Counted from the stretch's first letter, positions 16,023 through 24,023 are shown. The stretch: DNA of 33,058 bases from Actinomycetes bacterium (GCA_021845725.1 JAJZVL010000029.1:1-33058), one strand, 5' to 3'. Numbers and translations are program-made. The notes: generated by a model not told the origin, from the sequence alone.

Positions 16023-17157
16023 CGAGACGAAGGCGAAGCTCCGCCAAGTGGTCTGCGCGGGCCGCGACCGCGAGCAGGCGATGCGCGAGGTGATGCGCAG
16101 CTACCACCCTTGGCAGATCGTCTCGGCCGAGCCCGGGCTCGTCGGCGGGATCCTCGGGTTCTTCCGGCACGAAGCCCTCGTGATCACGGTCGACGAGTCC
16201 GCGCGGCCTCCGTCCGAGTCGGCGCCTTCGGAGCTGGTCGACGCGTTCTTGGGGGAGACCCGAGACGATGTCGTGCTCGGGAGCACGAGCGTTGGCCGGC
16301 CTGCCGCCGCAGCGGACACGTCCTTCAGCCAGGTCCTCGCAGAGGTGGTGAGCTCCTTGGGTGAGGAACCCGGGGAGTACCGGCCCGGCCAGTCGCACGT
16401 ACGGACCTCTGCTCGAGCTGCGACGGACGCCATTCCCCGACATGAGCCCCTCGCAGGACACGACGTTCCCTTCCGGTGGGCGCTGGCCTGCGACACGGCA
16501 CGCTCGTGCGGCGTTCCCGACGCCCTCATCCCCTCGGAAGTCCCCGAGGGCGAGCTGCCCCAGCTCCAGAGCGTGTTCTGCCGTCTCCCCACCCCCCCGC
16601 CGCTCCCCCGGACGAGCGGCGGGCTCGTGGCAGTCGTCGGGGCATCCGCGCGAGACGGCGGCGCGCTCTTCGGGCTTCTCGAGATGGCCAGTTCGGTGCG
16701 CCCGACCGCGCAGGCGATCGCCGAGACGCTCGGCTCAGACACCGCAGACATCGCGGTCGTGTGCATGCGGATGCCCGATCGAGCAGTCTCTTCGGGTTTG
16801 CTTGCACGCAGCCCGGCAGAGGTGGCGTCCTTCGCGCCCGGGTGGCGCAGGGACAAGGTGGGCATCGCCTCGGTCTACGCCCCGGCACTCGGTGAAGACC
16901 AGCACTGGGCCCGCGAAGTCCTGCGGGCCATGCGCCCATCGTCAGTCGTCGCCGTCGTGTCAGCAACCACGAAGCCTGAGGATGTCGCGAGATGGGTGCG
17001 CGAGATCGGAGGCGCCGATGCGCTCGCGCTCGTCGACGTGCGGCGAAGCTGCACTCCCGCGGCAGTGCTGTCAATCGGGATCCCCGTGCTCAGCCTCGAT
17101 GGCGAGCCGGCGACGCCGCCCTGCTGGGCAGGGGTGTGCGCAGCGAGCTGCTCCTGA
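16000..17157 (+). CDS. Degenerate FlhF-like protein without P-loop
   Basis: The 385-residue product starts with GTG, overlapping the flhA end by 23 nt. FlhF is the SRP-family GTPase that places flagella. Here the N-terminus (residues 1-60) resembles FlhF's B domain (REVMRSYHPWQIVSAEPGL, GGILGFFRHEALVITV). The C-terminal part keeps the FlhF pattern VVAVVSATTKPEDVARWVRE followed by ALALVDVRR and AVLSIGIPVLSL. Where the P-loop GxxGxGKTT belongs there is VAVVGASARDGGALFGLL, with no Gly-Lys-Thr. The G-domain motifs are likewise unrecognisable, so GTP hydrolysis is unlikely. No flhG follows. The assignment rests on local similarity plus position after flhA. Confidence 0.6.
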   Translation: MLQSLQRDETKAKLRQVVCAGRDREQAMREVMRSYHPWQIVSAEPGLVGGILGFFRHEALVITVDESARPPSESAPSELVDAFLGETRDDVVLGSTSVGRPAAAADTSFSQVLAEVVSSLGEEPGEYRPGQSHVRTSARAATDAIPRHEPLAGHDVPFRWALACDTARSCGVPDALIPSEVPEGELPQLQSVFCRLPTPPPLPRTSGGLVAVVGASARDGGALFGLLEMASSVRPTAQAIAETLGSDTADIAVVCMRMPDRAVSSGLLARSPAEVASFAPGWRRDKVGIASVYAPALGEDQHWAREVLRAMRPSSVVAVVSATTKPEDVARWVREIGGADALALVDVRRSCTPAAVLSIGIPVLSLDGEPATPPCWAGVCAASCS

Positions 17158-17405
17158 TGGGCGTCCGGCGACCCGAGCTCGTGCTGGCAGCGGCGATCGC
17201 GGTCTCGCTCCCGATGCTGCCATCCTTCTCGAGCGGGGCGATCAGCCCCCCGGCCGTCTTGGTGCGCTTCGCCATCGCGCTCGCCTTGTGCTGGGCTCTC
17301 GGAGCAGTGATCGAGCGGGTGTACGACTCCTACGCGCGCCAGGCGCGCAACGCCGCGATCAGAAAGCAGCTCGAAGAGGCTCGTCGTCGCAACGAGGGCG
17401 ATTGA
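17157..17405 (+). CDS. Small two-helix membrane protein of the flhA operon
   Basis: The 82-residue protein has a start ATG that shares one base with the preceding TGA stop (TGATG), a strong coupling signal. Two hydrophobic segments lie at about residues 8-24 (LVLAAAIAVSLPMLPSF) and 35-55 (VLVRFAIALALCWALGAVI), followed by a charged helix (QARNAAIRKQLEEARRRNEG) expected in the cytoplasm. I do not recognise the family. Position suggests a flagellar or motor-associated role. Its last 47 nt overlap the convergent csrA gene. Confidence 0.65.
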   Translation: MGVRRPELVLAAAIAVSLPMLPSFSSGAISPPAVLVRFAIALALCWALGAVIERVYDSYARQARNAAIRKQLEEARRRNEGD

Positions 17406-17961
17406 CCCGGGGGTGGTCGCCGCCGAGGTCGACCTCTGTGCCTGCTCCGGCGGCCGCCATGTTCGCGGCGACGAGCGCCTCCCAGAGCTCCTTTCGGTAC
17501 ACCCGAAGCCCGGGTGCGTCGATGCCGAGACGGACGCAGCTCCTGGCCAAACGAATCAAGGCGAGGCGCAGCTGCGCGCCGACCGCCTCCCCTCCGAGGG
17601 TGAGGCAAGGATGGCCGCGCTCGGTCGGTCCGACGCCCAGCTCGAGTCCTTCACCGACCTTGGCCACTTGCCCAGGGCGGCAGAGGAACGAGAACGTCGC
17701 GTGGTTGGCCACCGAGAGGTGGCCGCGGCTGGCGACCTCGATACGCACCTCGTGGTCGTCGACCCATGCCCTGAGCGGTGCGCCGACCTCGAGGCGGAGC
17801 TCCTCGGCAGACAGCGCCGTCGCGCCGAGGAGGACCGAAGGGCTGATCCTCCCCCCTGCGATCCTCAGCCACACCGTCTGGTGCGTCGCCCTGAGGAACG
17901 AGATGTCGATATCGCCCTCGACGTAGATCGACTCCCCGGGGCGGCGGTTCAAGACGAGCAC
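17359..17961 (-). CDS. csrA: Duplicated, single-chain CsrA-type translational regulator
   Basis: CsrA binds GGA-containing mRNA leaders. The GTG start (AAGGGA upstream) gives MLVLNRRPGESIYVEGDIDI, a perfect CsrA beginning, with the RNA-contacting L4, R6 and R7. The first copy ends at VWLRI (residue 34). Where the RNA-binding strand beta-5 should follow, the sequence is unlike CsrA. After about 80 unrecognised residues a second copy appears (LTLGGEAVGAQLRLALIRLA, then SCVRLGIDAPGLRVYRKELW, 120-160) with intact beta-5 but a ruined beta-1. Total 200 residues against the usual 60-75. CsrA binds RNA with beta-1 of one subunit and beta-5 of the other, so this chain could be a pseudo-dimer with one site. 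It overlaps fliW by 13 nt. FliW is the expected antagonist. Confidence 0.85.
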   Translation of the reverse strand: MLVLNRRPGESIYVEGDIDISFLRATHQTVWLRIAGGRISPSVLLGATALSAEELRLEVGAPLRAWVDDHEVRIEVASRGHLSVANHATFSFLCRPGQVAKVGEGLELGVGPTERGHPCLTLGGEAVGAQLRLALIRLARSCVRLGIDAPGLRVYRKELWEALVAANMAAAGAGTEVDLGGDHPRVNRPRCDDEPLRAAF

Positions 17962-18497
17962 GAAGAGGGTCCCTTCTCGCTGCGGTGCCCGGCTGCGCGC
18001 GCTGTTGGGCGTTCTGCTGTCCGCTCGGCTGTCCAACGAGCGCTCCCGGCGTCCACCGGCACCATGAAGCCGAAGCCGCAGTCGTCCTCGAGCACCACCT
18101 GGGACGCGAGGCCGAGCTTTCGGTTGATGACGATCGGCGCTCGCAAGTTCACGACCGGAGACGGCACGTCACGCCTTCGGACGATCGCGAGGGTCTGGAC
18201 CTCTGAGGGATCCGCCACTTCTCCGAGGCGGAGCTCGACCACGTCACGCTCGGGCACGGCGTAGACGTAGTCGGCGAAGACGAGCCCTGGGGGCACGACG
18301 ACGAAATTGAGCCCTGGCACGTCGAGCGACACCAAGGACGCGAAGGGCTCGTAATGCAGCCCGAGCGGCCTCACGGCGTAGCGACGAGAGCGTTCGAATG
18401 CGATGATCGGGCGCACGAACGAGAGCACCGGTTCCGCCGGCTCCACGTCCGCGTGGCCCTCGTGGGCCAGGCTCTTCGGAGAGGTCTCGAGCGCCAT
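17949..18497 (-). CDS. fliW: Flagellar assembly factor FliW (CsrA antagonist)
   Basis: FliW binds cytoplasmic flagellin and, when free, CsrA, coupling flagellin translation to export. The 182-residue product contains the FliW fold: FVRPIIAFERSRRYAVRPLG, YEPFASLVSLDVPGLNFVVV, ADYVYAVPERDVVELRLGEV and the C-terminal VNLRAPIVINRKLGLASQVV block, which is diagnostic. The last 30 residues are a Ser/Arg/Glu-rich tail. The start ATG has GGAGAAG upstream, 9 nt after flgL. It overlaps csrA, the usual partner arrangement. Confidence 0.94.
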   Translation of the reverse strand: MALETSPKSLAHEGHADVEPAEPVLSFVRPIIAFERSRRYAVRPLGLHYEPFASLVSLDVPGLNFVVVPPGLVFADYVYAVPERDVVELRLGEVADPSEVQTLAIVRRRDVPSPVVNLRAPIVINRKLGLASQVVLEDDCGFGFMVPVDAGSARWTAERTAERPTARAAGHRSEKGPSSCSS

Positions 18498-18506
18498 CTT
18501 CTTCTC

Positions 18507-19433
18507 CTACAGGTAGGTGAGCAGCGACTCTGCGTTCAGCTGCGAGGTGACGTACAGCGCGGCTTTGTAGGCAGTCTGTTGCGCCTGCAGATTCGTGATC
18601 GCCTGGGCCATTGTCACGTCCTGGGCCGCCGAGAGCTCCTGCTCGAACGATGTGACGGCCGCGGACGCCTGCTCGGCGAAGCCCTGGATCGCCTGCTGGT
18701 CGGCACCGAGCTGGCCGGCCTGTGCTTCTACGGTGCTCATGGCGGTCTGCAGCGCGCTGAGCCCTGTGGTCGCAGCCTTCGAGATCGACGCGGATGTACC
18801 CTTTGCCAGGTCGGCGGCAATCGTCGCGAGGATCCCGGTCTTGGCGAGGAGACCTGTCGGTCCTGTCGTGCCGAAGACCGCGGGGCCCGTGACCGAGACG
18901 GCGACTTGGGTCGCGGGGGCGACCGTCCGAGTCGGCGCTGCGCCGGCGCCGACGTAGGTGCCTGTGGTGCTGTAGGCGTGCCTGGGTGTGCCCGTGCCCG
19001 AGAAGATCGCCTGGCCGGCGTATTGGGTGTTGGCGAGGTCGATCAGCTGGGTCCTGGCACTCTCGACCGCCGTCGAGACGCCGGCCACCGTCGCTTGGCT
19101 GCCCGTCGCCTCATCACCGGTGAGCCCTTCGAGTGTCGTCGCGACCTGCTGGAGCACGCGCATCACCGAGCTCACCGTCGCGTTCGCCAGCGACAGCCGG
19201 CTCGCCCCGTCCTGGGCGTTCGCGGAGTACTGCCGCGCGCGGGCAACGGCGGCTCCGAGCTGCAAGATGTTGGCTGCCTGCGCGGGATTGTCCGAGGGCA
19301 GGCTGACGGCCCGGCCGGTGGCGATCTGTGTCTCGGAGGTCGCGATCTGCGCCTGGTTGGACCGCAAGTCCTGCTGGAGCGACGCGGCAAGGACGCTCGG
19401 GGTGACGACGATCGGAGTCGCGGCGACGCTCAT
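18507..19433 (-). CDS. flgL: Hook-filament junction protein FlgL
   Basis: FlgL (HAP3) joins hook-junction protein FlgK to the filament. The 308-residue product starts at MSVAATPIVVTPSVLAASLQ and has the flagellin-like N-terminal helix (TSETQIATGRAVSLPSDNPA; SANAQDGASRLSLANATVSS) with the canonical PSDNP motif. The C-terminal helix (QDVTMAQAITNLQAQQTAY) ends in LLTYL, typical of FlgL. Its ATG overlaps the flgK stop by 4 nt. Upstream in-frame sequence is non-coding. Confidence 0.94.
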   Translation of the reverse strand: MSVAATPIVVTPSVLAASLQQDLRSNQAQIATSETQIATGRAVSLPSDNPAQAANILQLGAAVARARQYSANAQDGASRLSLANATVSSVMRVLQQVATTLEGLTGDEATGSQATVAGVSTAVESARTQLIDLANTQYAGQAIFSGTGTPRHAYSTTGTYVGAGAAPTRTVAPATQVAVSVTGPAVFGTTGPTGLLAKTGILATIAADLAKGTSASISKAATTGLSALQTAMSTVEAQAGQLGADQQAIQGFAEQASAAVTSFEQELSAAQDVTMAQAITNLQAQQTAYKAALYVTSQLNAESLLTYL

Positions 19434-20812
19434 GCGATCGCCTGCTCGAGCGATTGGACCGTCGAGCTGACGATGCTGACCAGCTTCGCCGACGCCTCGA
19501 AGTTCTGCTGGTCGGTGAGAAGCTGGGTCATCTGCTCTGTGATGTCGACCCCGCTCACCGCTTGAAGGGCCATCTTGGCCTGGGTGGCGACCGCTGTCGC
19601 GGCCGCAAGCTGGTTGTTCGCACTCTGCGTGTCGGTGCCGATGTTCTGGACGAGGGTGCGGTAGGTCGCGTCCGGCCCTTTCGGTGTTGTCGCAAGTTCG
19701 GCCATCGCCTGCGCGTTGGCGCCGTTGTTGACCGCAGCCGATGGTGTCGGAGTTCCCGAGGCGGCCAGGAGCGAGGGGTCGGCGACGACCGGGGCCGCCA
19801 CCGAGAGGCCCGAAGCCCCTGTCCCCACGAAGAGAGGATGTGTCGCTCCTGAGGCTCCTGTCGCCGTGTACCCCTTGGCAAGCTGTGCGTTGACGACGTT
19901 CTTCAGCGTTGTGGCGACGGCATCGAGCTCCGAGCGGTAGGCGGGAAGGTAGCGGTTGATCGCAGAGAGCAGCCCGGCGACCGACCCAGCCGTGGCCGGC
20001 ACCGTCACCGTCGGCGATGTGGCGAGCACGATCGCAGTGCTCGGCGGTGTGCCCTGCTTGGCGAGCACCAAGGACGCGGCGGTCGCTTCCTGGACGACCG
20101 TGACCCCGCCGATCGAGATGGTCGCCGTCCCGTCGGCCTGAAGGCGGGTGCTCACGCCCGAGAGCTGCGCGAGTGTCCCGATGACCTGCCGGAGCTGGTC
20201 TTCGAGCTCGTTGGCGTTGCCGGGGTTCACGCTCTGGGTGATCGCCTGGTTCAACGATGCCGCTTTGCCCAGCAGCGTGTTCACCTGGGCGATCTGGTCC
20301 GAGAGCTGCGCGTTGACGTTCGACGTGATCTGCGCGAGCTGGGAAGCGGCCTGATGCAAGCTCACGACGAGGCTCTGGGCATTGTCGATCGTCTGGATCC
20401 GTGGCGCGCTCGCAGAGGGGCTCTGTGCGATCGAGTCCCAGCTGTTCCAGAACGCGGACAGCTCCTCGGAGATGCTGCTGCCCGCTGTGACCGATGTCGT
20501 CTGGGATGGGGCACTGATCGGGAAGAGAGTCTCCGCCGACCTGAGCGTCTGCTGGAGGGCGCTCAGGCCGGACAGCGCACCCTGAGCCTGCCATGTGTTG
20601 GTGGACAGGATGACGTTCGTCGCCTGGGAGATCGTGCTGACCTCTACGCCGTCGCCGGACCCGGTGCCGCCAGGCCCCGGCACGGTGCTCAGGACCGGCG
20701 TCTCCGCGACATAGCCGGGGGTCTGGGCGTTGGCGATGTTCTGCGCGATCGTGTCGATCGCAGTCGTCTCGGCGGCGATCGACGACGCGGCGATGCTGAG
20801 GCCCTGTGTCAT
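19430..20812 (-). CDS. flgK: Hook-associated protein FlgK
   Basis: FlgK (HAP1) is the first hook-filament junction layer. The start is the ATG of MTQGLSIAASSIAAETTAID, 460 residues. The N-terminal rod/hook motif (TIAQNIANAQTPGYVAETPV) and HAP1 helical block (FWNSWDSIAQSPSASAPRIQ) are clear. The C-terminus has the conserved SGVDITEQMTQLLTDQQNFE and ASAKLVSIVSSTVQSLEQAI. It lies 2 nt downstream of flgN and overlaps flgL. In-frame sequence before this ATG lies inside flgN and is not used. Confidence 0.95.
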   Translation of the reverse strand: MTQGLSIAASSIAAETTAIDTIAQNIANAQTPGYVAETPVLSTVPGPGGTGSGDGVEVSTISQATNVILSTNTWQAQGALSGLSALQQTLRSAETLFPISAPSQTTSVTAGSSISEELSAFWNSWDSIAQSPSASAPRIQTIDNAQSLVVSLHQAASQLAQITSNVNAQLSDQIAQVNTLLGKAASLNQAITQSVNPGNANELEDQLRQVIGTLAQLSGVSTRLQADGTATISIGGVTVVQEATAASLVLAKQGTPPSTAIVLATSPTVTVPATAGSVAGLLSAINRYLPAYRSELDAVATTLKNVVNAQLAKGYTATGASGATHPLFVGTGASGLSVAAPVVADPSLLAASGTPTPSAAVNNGANAQAMAELATTPKGPDATYRTLVQNIGTDTQSANNQLAAATAVATQAKMALQAVSGVDITEQMTQLLTDQQNFEASAKLVSIVSSTVQSLEQAIA

Positions 20813-20814
20813 CG

Positions 20815-21318
20815 TCAGACCCTCGTGTTCACGAGCCCGATACTGCCGGTCACCGGTCCTTCTCCTCCGGTCTGGTCGTAGCCGACCGGGGCCTCGCCGC
20901 CGATCATCGTGAGGGCCGTGTCGAGCGTCGAGACGAGCCTGCGGAGGATCTGGTTGCAGGCCCGTCCGAGCTCGTCGGCCTGCCTTGCCCATTGCTCGAT
21001 GGCCTCACGGTGCCTGGCGAAGACGAAGTCCCACGGTTCCGGAGCAGCCACGCCGACCTCCCGCAGCGTCGACTCCGGTGACAGCCCGAGGCTCACCGCC
21101 GCGTCGACGAGAGACGAGCGGAATTCCCGGTCGGTCTGCTGCAGGGCCCCCAGGGCATGCGCGAGGTCGGCGTTGGACTCCGGAAGCCACTCCTGCTTGC
21201 CGGCAGTGACGACCGCTCTCAGCACCTCGAACCTGAAGCAGGCGTGCCGAAGAGCATCGAGCTGCCTCTCGATACGCGAGGACAGGCGCTCGAGAGGCCT
21301 GGCATCCACGGGGTCCAC
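20815..21318 (-). CDS. flgN: FlgN-like export chaperone for FlgK/FlgL
   Basis: FlgN-family chaperones bind FlgK and FlgL before export. The 167-residue, almost wholly helical product (RIERQLDALRHACFRFEVLR; LGALQQTDREFRSSLVDAAV; HREAIEQWARQADELGRACN) has the length and heptad pattern of the family and sits directly before flgK. Sequence conservation in FlgN is low, so the call rests on helicity and synteny. The GTG start is 7 nt after a perfect sigma-28 -10, so the message is probably leaderless. Another in-frame GTG is 9 nt further in. Confidence 0.72.
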   Translation of the reverse strand: MDPVDARPLERLSSRIERQLDALRHACFRFEVLRAVVTAGKQEWLPESNADLAHALGALQQTDREFRSSLVDAAVSLGLSPESTLREVGVAAPEPWDFVFARHREAIEQWARQADELGRACNQILRRLVSTLDTALTMIGGEAPVGYDQTGGEGPVTGSIGLVNTRV

Positions 21319-21325
21319 GGTGCTC

Positions 21326-21353
21326 TTATCGGCACGAACGAGCGAATGGTGAA
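21326..21353 (-). promoter_or_regulatory. Sigma-28 (FliA) promoter of flgN-flgK-flgL-fliW-csrA
   Basis: On the minus strand, TTCA, 17 nt, then CCGATAA (octamer GCCGATAA). The predicted transcription start falls at about 21319, next to the flgN GTG at 21318, which implies little or no leader. It lies in the 57-nt gap between fliL and flgN. Confidence 0.7.
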
Positions 21354-21375
21354 GCCATCCGAGCCGATTCCTCGA

Positions 21376-21894
21376 TCACTGCACCACGAAGCTCGTGAAG
21401 TAGACGGCGGTCACCTGAGGTGCCGCCCCGTCGACCGTCCCAAGCACGTGCTGGAACGAGCTCAGCAGCTGGTGCTGGAGCTTCGCGCGTGTGACCACGT
21501 TCAGGAGCTGCTGGGAGCTCCAGCTCGACAGGTCGTCGATCGCCACGTTCTTGAGCTCTGGCTCGTCCTGCTCGACCACCTTCTCGCTCGCAGGCTTGGT
21601 CAGCTGCAGATCGATGCCGGCCTGGACCAGCTGCCCATTGTCGGTGTTCACGGTGAACGTCCCGAGCGCGAGCGCCTGGCCGGCGGGGACCGGCTGGCCG
21701 GGTCGGTAGTGGGGCACGAGGAGCTTCGACTTGAGCACGTACGCAGCTCCCAGCAGGATGACCGCTGCGGCGAAGATCACGACGAGCTTCTTCCGGCTCT
21801 TCTGGGGTGGGTCCACCTGAGACCTGTCTGCGGCCTTCGGGCCCGCGGGTCCGGCGGAAGCACCGGCCCCGGGCCGCCGAGCGGGCATGGTCAT
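21376..21894 (-). CDS. fliL: Flagellar basal-body-associated protein FliL
   Basis: FliL is a single-pass membrane protein that rings the stator and strengthens motor torque. The 172-residue product has a Pro/Ala/Lys-rich cytoplasmic N-terminus, one transmembrane helix at about residues 36-54 (KLVVIFAAAVILLGAAYVL) and the external FliL domain (LGTFTVNTDNGQLVQAGIDL; ELKNVAIDDLSSWSSQQLLN; VTAVYFTSFVVQ). The ATG overlaps the motB stop by 4 nt, so motA-motB-fliL is one coupled unit. Confidence 0.92.
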   Translation of the reverse strand: MTMPARRPGAGASAGPAGPKAADRSQVDPPQKSRKKLVVIFAAAVILLGAAYVLKSKLLVPHYRPGQPVPAGQALALGTFTVNTDNGQLVQAGIDLQLTKPASEKVVEQDEPELKNVAIDDLSSWSSQQLLNVVTRAKLQHQLLSSFQHVLGTVDGAAPQVTAVYFTSFVVQ

Positions 21895-22793
21895 GGAGCG
21901 GTCACCTTCTCTGTCGATGTCGCACCCGGCGCCGGGATTGTTGTCGCGAGGACGACCACGTCGATACGGCGATTCTGCGCTCGACCCGCCGCGGTGGCAT
22001 TCGACGCCACCGGATGCGTTGTGCCGAACCCGACCGCCGAAAGCCGCGTCGGTGTGATCCTGTCGACTGTCTCGAGGCGCACCACGGCAGCGGCCGCCCG
22101 TGCTCCCGACAGCTCCCAGTTCGACACGTAGGGCCCTCCGGTGATCGGAACGTTGTCGGTGTACCCCTGCACCTCTACGTGGTTCGTCACCGTGCTGACC
22201 ACCGCCCCGATCGTGTCGATGACCTTGTCACCGGTTGGCTGCAATGTCGCCTTGTCGGTCGCGAAGTACGCCTTGTCGGCGAAGATCTCCACCACCACCC
22301 CTTGCTCGGTACGCGACACGCTCGTGACCGAGGAAAGACCTGCCTCCGCCAGGTGCTGGGAGAGCTCGGCTTGGATCTTTGTGAGGTCGGAGTGCGCACT
22401 CTGCGTCGTAGGAGTGCTCTTCGAGATGATCTTGCTCGTCGACGTTGTGATCGTGGGCGCTGCCGAGAGCGCGTTCACTCGTGGAAGGAGGCCACTCTGG
22501 CTGGTCTGCTGGACCACGTTGTTGAACGACTGGGTAATGCCCATCTTGAACGCCATGAACTTCTTCGCATTGATCGTCGAGATCGCGAAGAGGATGATGA
22601 ACAGCGCCAGGAGAAGGGTGATCATGTCGCTGTAGGTGAGGAGCCACCTGCCCATCCCCGCAGCTTCGTGCCCTCCTGCAGTCTGCGCTGCACGCCGGCG
22701 GCGCGCACGATGGCGGCCGGTTTCGTAGGCCGCGGCATCTGGATGCCTGCCCTCTCCACGTCCCGCGTGGTGCTTCTGTGATGGCGTGGTCAC
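21891..22793 (-). CDS. motB: Flagellar motor stator protein MotB
   Basis: MotB anchors the stator to peptidoglycan and carries the proton-binding Asp. Start GTG 22793 overlaps the motA stop (GTGA) with AGGAGG just upstream, giving 300 residues. A basic, His/Arg-rich N-terminus of about 47 residues precedes the transmembrane helix GRWLLTYSDMITLLLALFII, with the catalytic Asp in YSDM. The OmpA-like peptidoglycan-binding domain follows (VEVQGYTDNVPITGGPYVSN, WELSGARAAAAVVRLE, RLSAVGFGTTHPV, NRRIDVVVL). The proton-type rather than sodium-type assignment is not certain from sequence. Confidence 0.96.
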   Translation of the reverse strand: MTTPSQKHHAGRGEGRHPDAAAYETGRHRARRRRAAQTAGGHEAAGMGRWLLTYSDMITLLLALFIILFAISTINAKKFMAFKMGITQSFNNVVQQTSQSGLLPRVNALSAAPTITTSTSKIISKSTPTTQSAHSDLTKIQAELSQHLAEAGLSSVTSVSRTEQGVVVEIFADKAYFATDKATLQPTGDKVIDTIGAVVSTVTNHVEVQGYTDNVPITGGPYVSNWELSGARAAAAVVRLETVDRITPTRLSAVGFGTTHPVASNATAAGRAQNRRIDVVVLATTIPAPGATSTEKVTAP

Positions 22794-23581
22794 GCCGCCT
22801 CCTGGCCGTTGACCGCCGTGCTCTCCCTGGACCCAGCGGGAAGGAAGGTTTCCATCCGCGCCCGCACCATGCGGCTCGTGTTGCCGTTCTGGATCGCGAG
22901 GAGGCCTTCGGTCTGCATCGTCTTCACCTGCGTCTCGACGCCGCTGATGCGCTGGAGCTTGTTGGCGATGGGGAGCCAGAAGACGTTGGCGGCGAGCACG
23001 CCCCACAGCGTCGCGGTGAACGCCGAGGCGATCCCTGGACCGAGCGCTCCGGGATTGGAGAGATGCCCGAGGACGGTGATGAGCCCGATGACGGTCCCGA
23101 GGATGCCGAGAGTCGGTGAGAACCCCCCCATGTCCGTGAAGAACTTGATGCCCTTGCGATGGCGTTCCTCCATCGCGGCGATCTCGCTCTCGAGGATGTC
23201 ACGGATCTCCATTGTGCTGACGCCGTCGACGATCAACTGCACGCCGAGCTGCAGGAAGCTGTCGTCCAGGTCCTTCACGTAGCTGTCCAGCCCGAGCAGT
23301 CCCTCCTTGGACTTGGCGACCTGGGCAAGCTCGACCACCGTGTCGATGGACGAGTCGAGGTCGACGACGTCACGACCCATCGCCTGCTTGAAGATCACCT
23401 TGAGACCCTTGACGTCCCGCTTCAGGAGACCTGCGACAGAGACGCTGATGGTCCCACCGAACACCAGGATCAGTGGCGCAGGTTTGAAGAGCGCCGCCGG
23501 CCCGCCCCCGTCCATGATCATCGCCAGGAAGATGCATGCGAGAGCCACGCCGATCGCGAGCGGGGTGAGCTTGTCCTTCAT
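22790..23581 (-). CDS. motA: Flagellar motor stator protein MotA
   Basis: MotA forms the stator channel with MotB and pushes on the rotor. The 263-residue product has four transmembrane segments (residues ~6-24, 30-50, ~150-172, ~185-205). The MotA/ExbB core is present: MGGFSPTLGILGTVIGLITV and the nearby GIASAFTATLWGVLAANVFW, and the cytoplasmic loop LESEIAAMEERHRKGIKFF. The ATG has GGAGGAACG directly before it. It follows flbD by 94 nt and is coupled to motB. Confidence 0.96.
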   Translation of the reverse strand: MKDKLTPLAIGVALACIFLAMIMDGGGPAALFKPAPLILVFGGTISVSVAGLLKRDVKGLKVIFKQAMGRDVVDLDSSIDTVVELAQVAKSKEGLLGLDSYVKDLDDSFLQLGVQLIVDGVSTMEIRDILESEIAAMEERHRKGIKFFTDMGGFSPTLGILGTVIGLITVLGHLSNPGALGPGIASAFTATLWGVLAANVFWLPIANKLQRISGVETQVKTMQTEGLLAIQNGNTSRMVRARMETFLPAGSRESTAVNGQEAA

Positions 23582-23675
23582 CGTTCCTCCGGGTCGCGTC
23601 GCTTCGCTCGAGAGCCGGAGGGATGCGCATGGCGTGAATGCGCGTGTGGATGGGCAACGCCGGCCAGCACGGCGG

Positions 23676-24005
23676 CTACCTGTGGCCCGTATCGTCGGGC
23701 GCGGGGGCGTCGGCCAGGTCCGTTCTCCTGTCGAACCGCAGCACGTCGCCCCTCGTCACGCTGGCCTCCTCCCCGGGTCGCATGACTGAGAGCTGCCTGG
23801 CCCGCGAGTCGATCCGCTTGGCGAGGACCTGGGTCTCTGCATGCTCGAGCCGGACCCGCCGTGCGATCTCTGTCGCCGACTCGGCGACGATGTACCGGGT
23901 GCCGGTCGTCAAGATGATCCGCGTCTCCGAACCGACCTCGACCTTCTCGATGAGATCCTCGTTGAGGGCGAAGCTCTCTCCCTTGAGCGTGCTCAAGACG
24001 ATCAT
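23676..24005 (-). CDS. flbD: FlbD/SwrD-family flagellar protein
   Basis: FlbD (SwrD) is a small protein, typically next to motA, that raises stator function in Bacillus. The start is the ATG of MIVLSTLKGESFALNEDLIE, with AGAGGAGA 6 nt upstream. The first ~50 residues are the complete FlbD domain (KVEVGSETRIILTTGTRYIV, AESATEI). The product is 109 residues rather than the usual 60-75, because of a charged C-terminal extension (RQLSVMRPGEEASVTRGDVL) of unknown role. Its own sigma-28-like promoter lies at 24056-24083. Confidence 0.85.
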   Translation of the reverse strand: MIVLSTLKGESFALNEDLIEKVEVGSETRIILTTGTRYIVAESATEIARRVRLEHAETQVLAKRIDSRARQLSVMRPGEEASVTRGDVLRFDRRTDLADAPAPDDTGHR

Positions 24006-24023
24006 CCGTGGTCTCCTCTGCAT

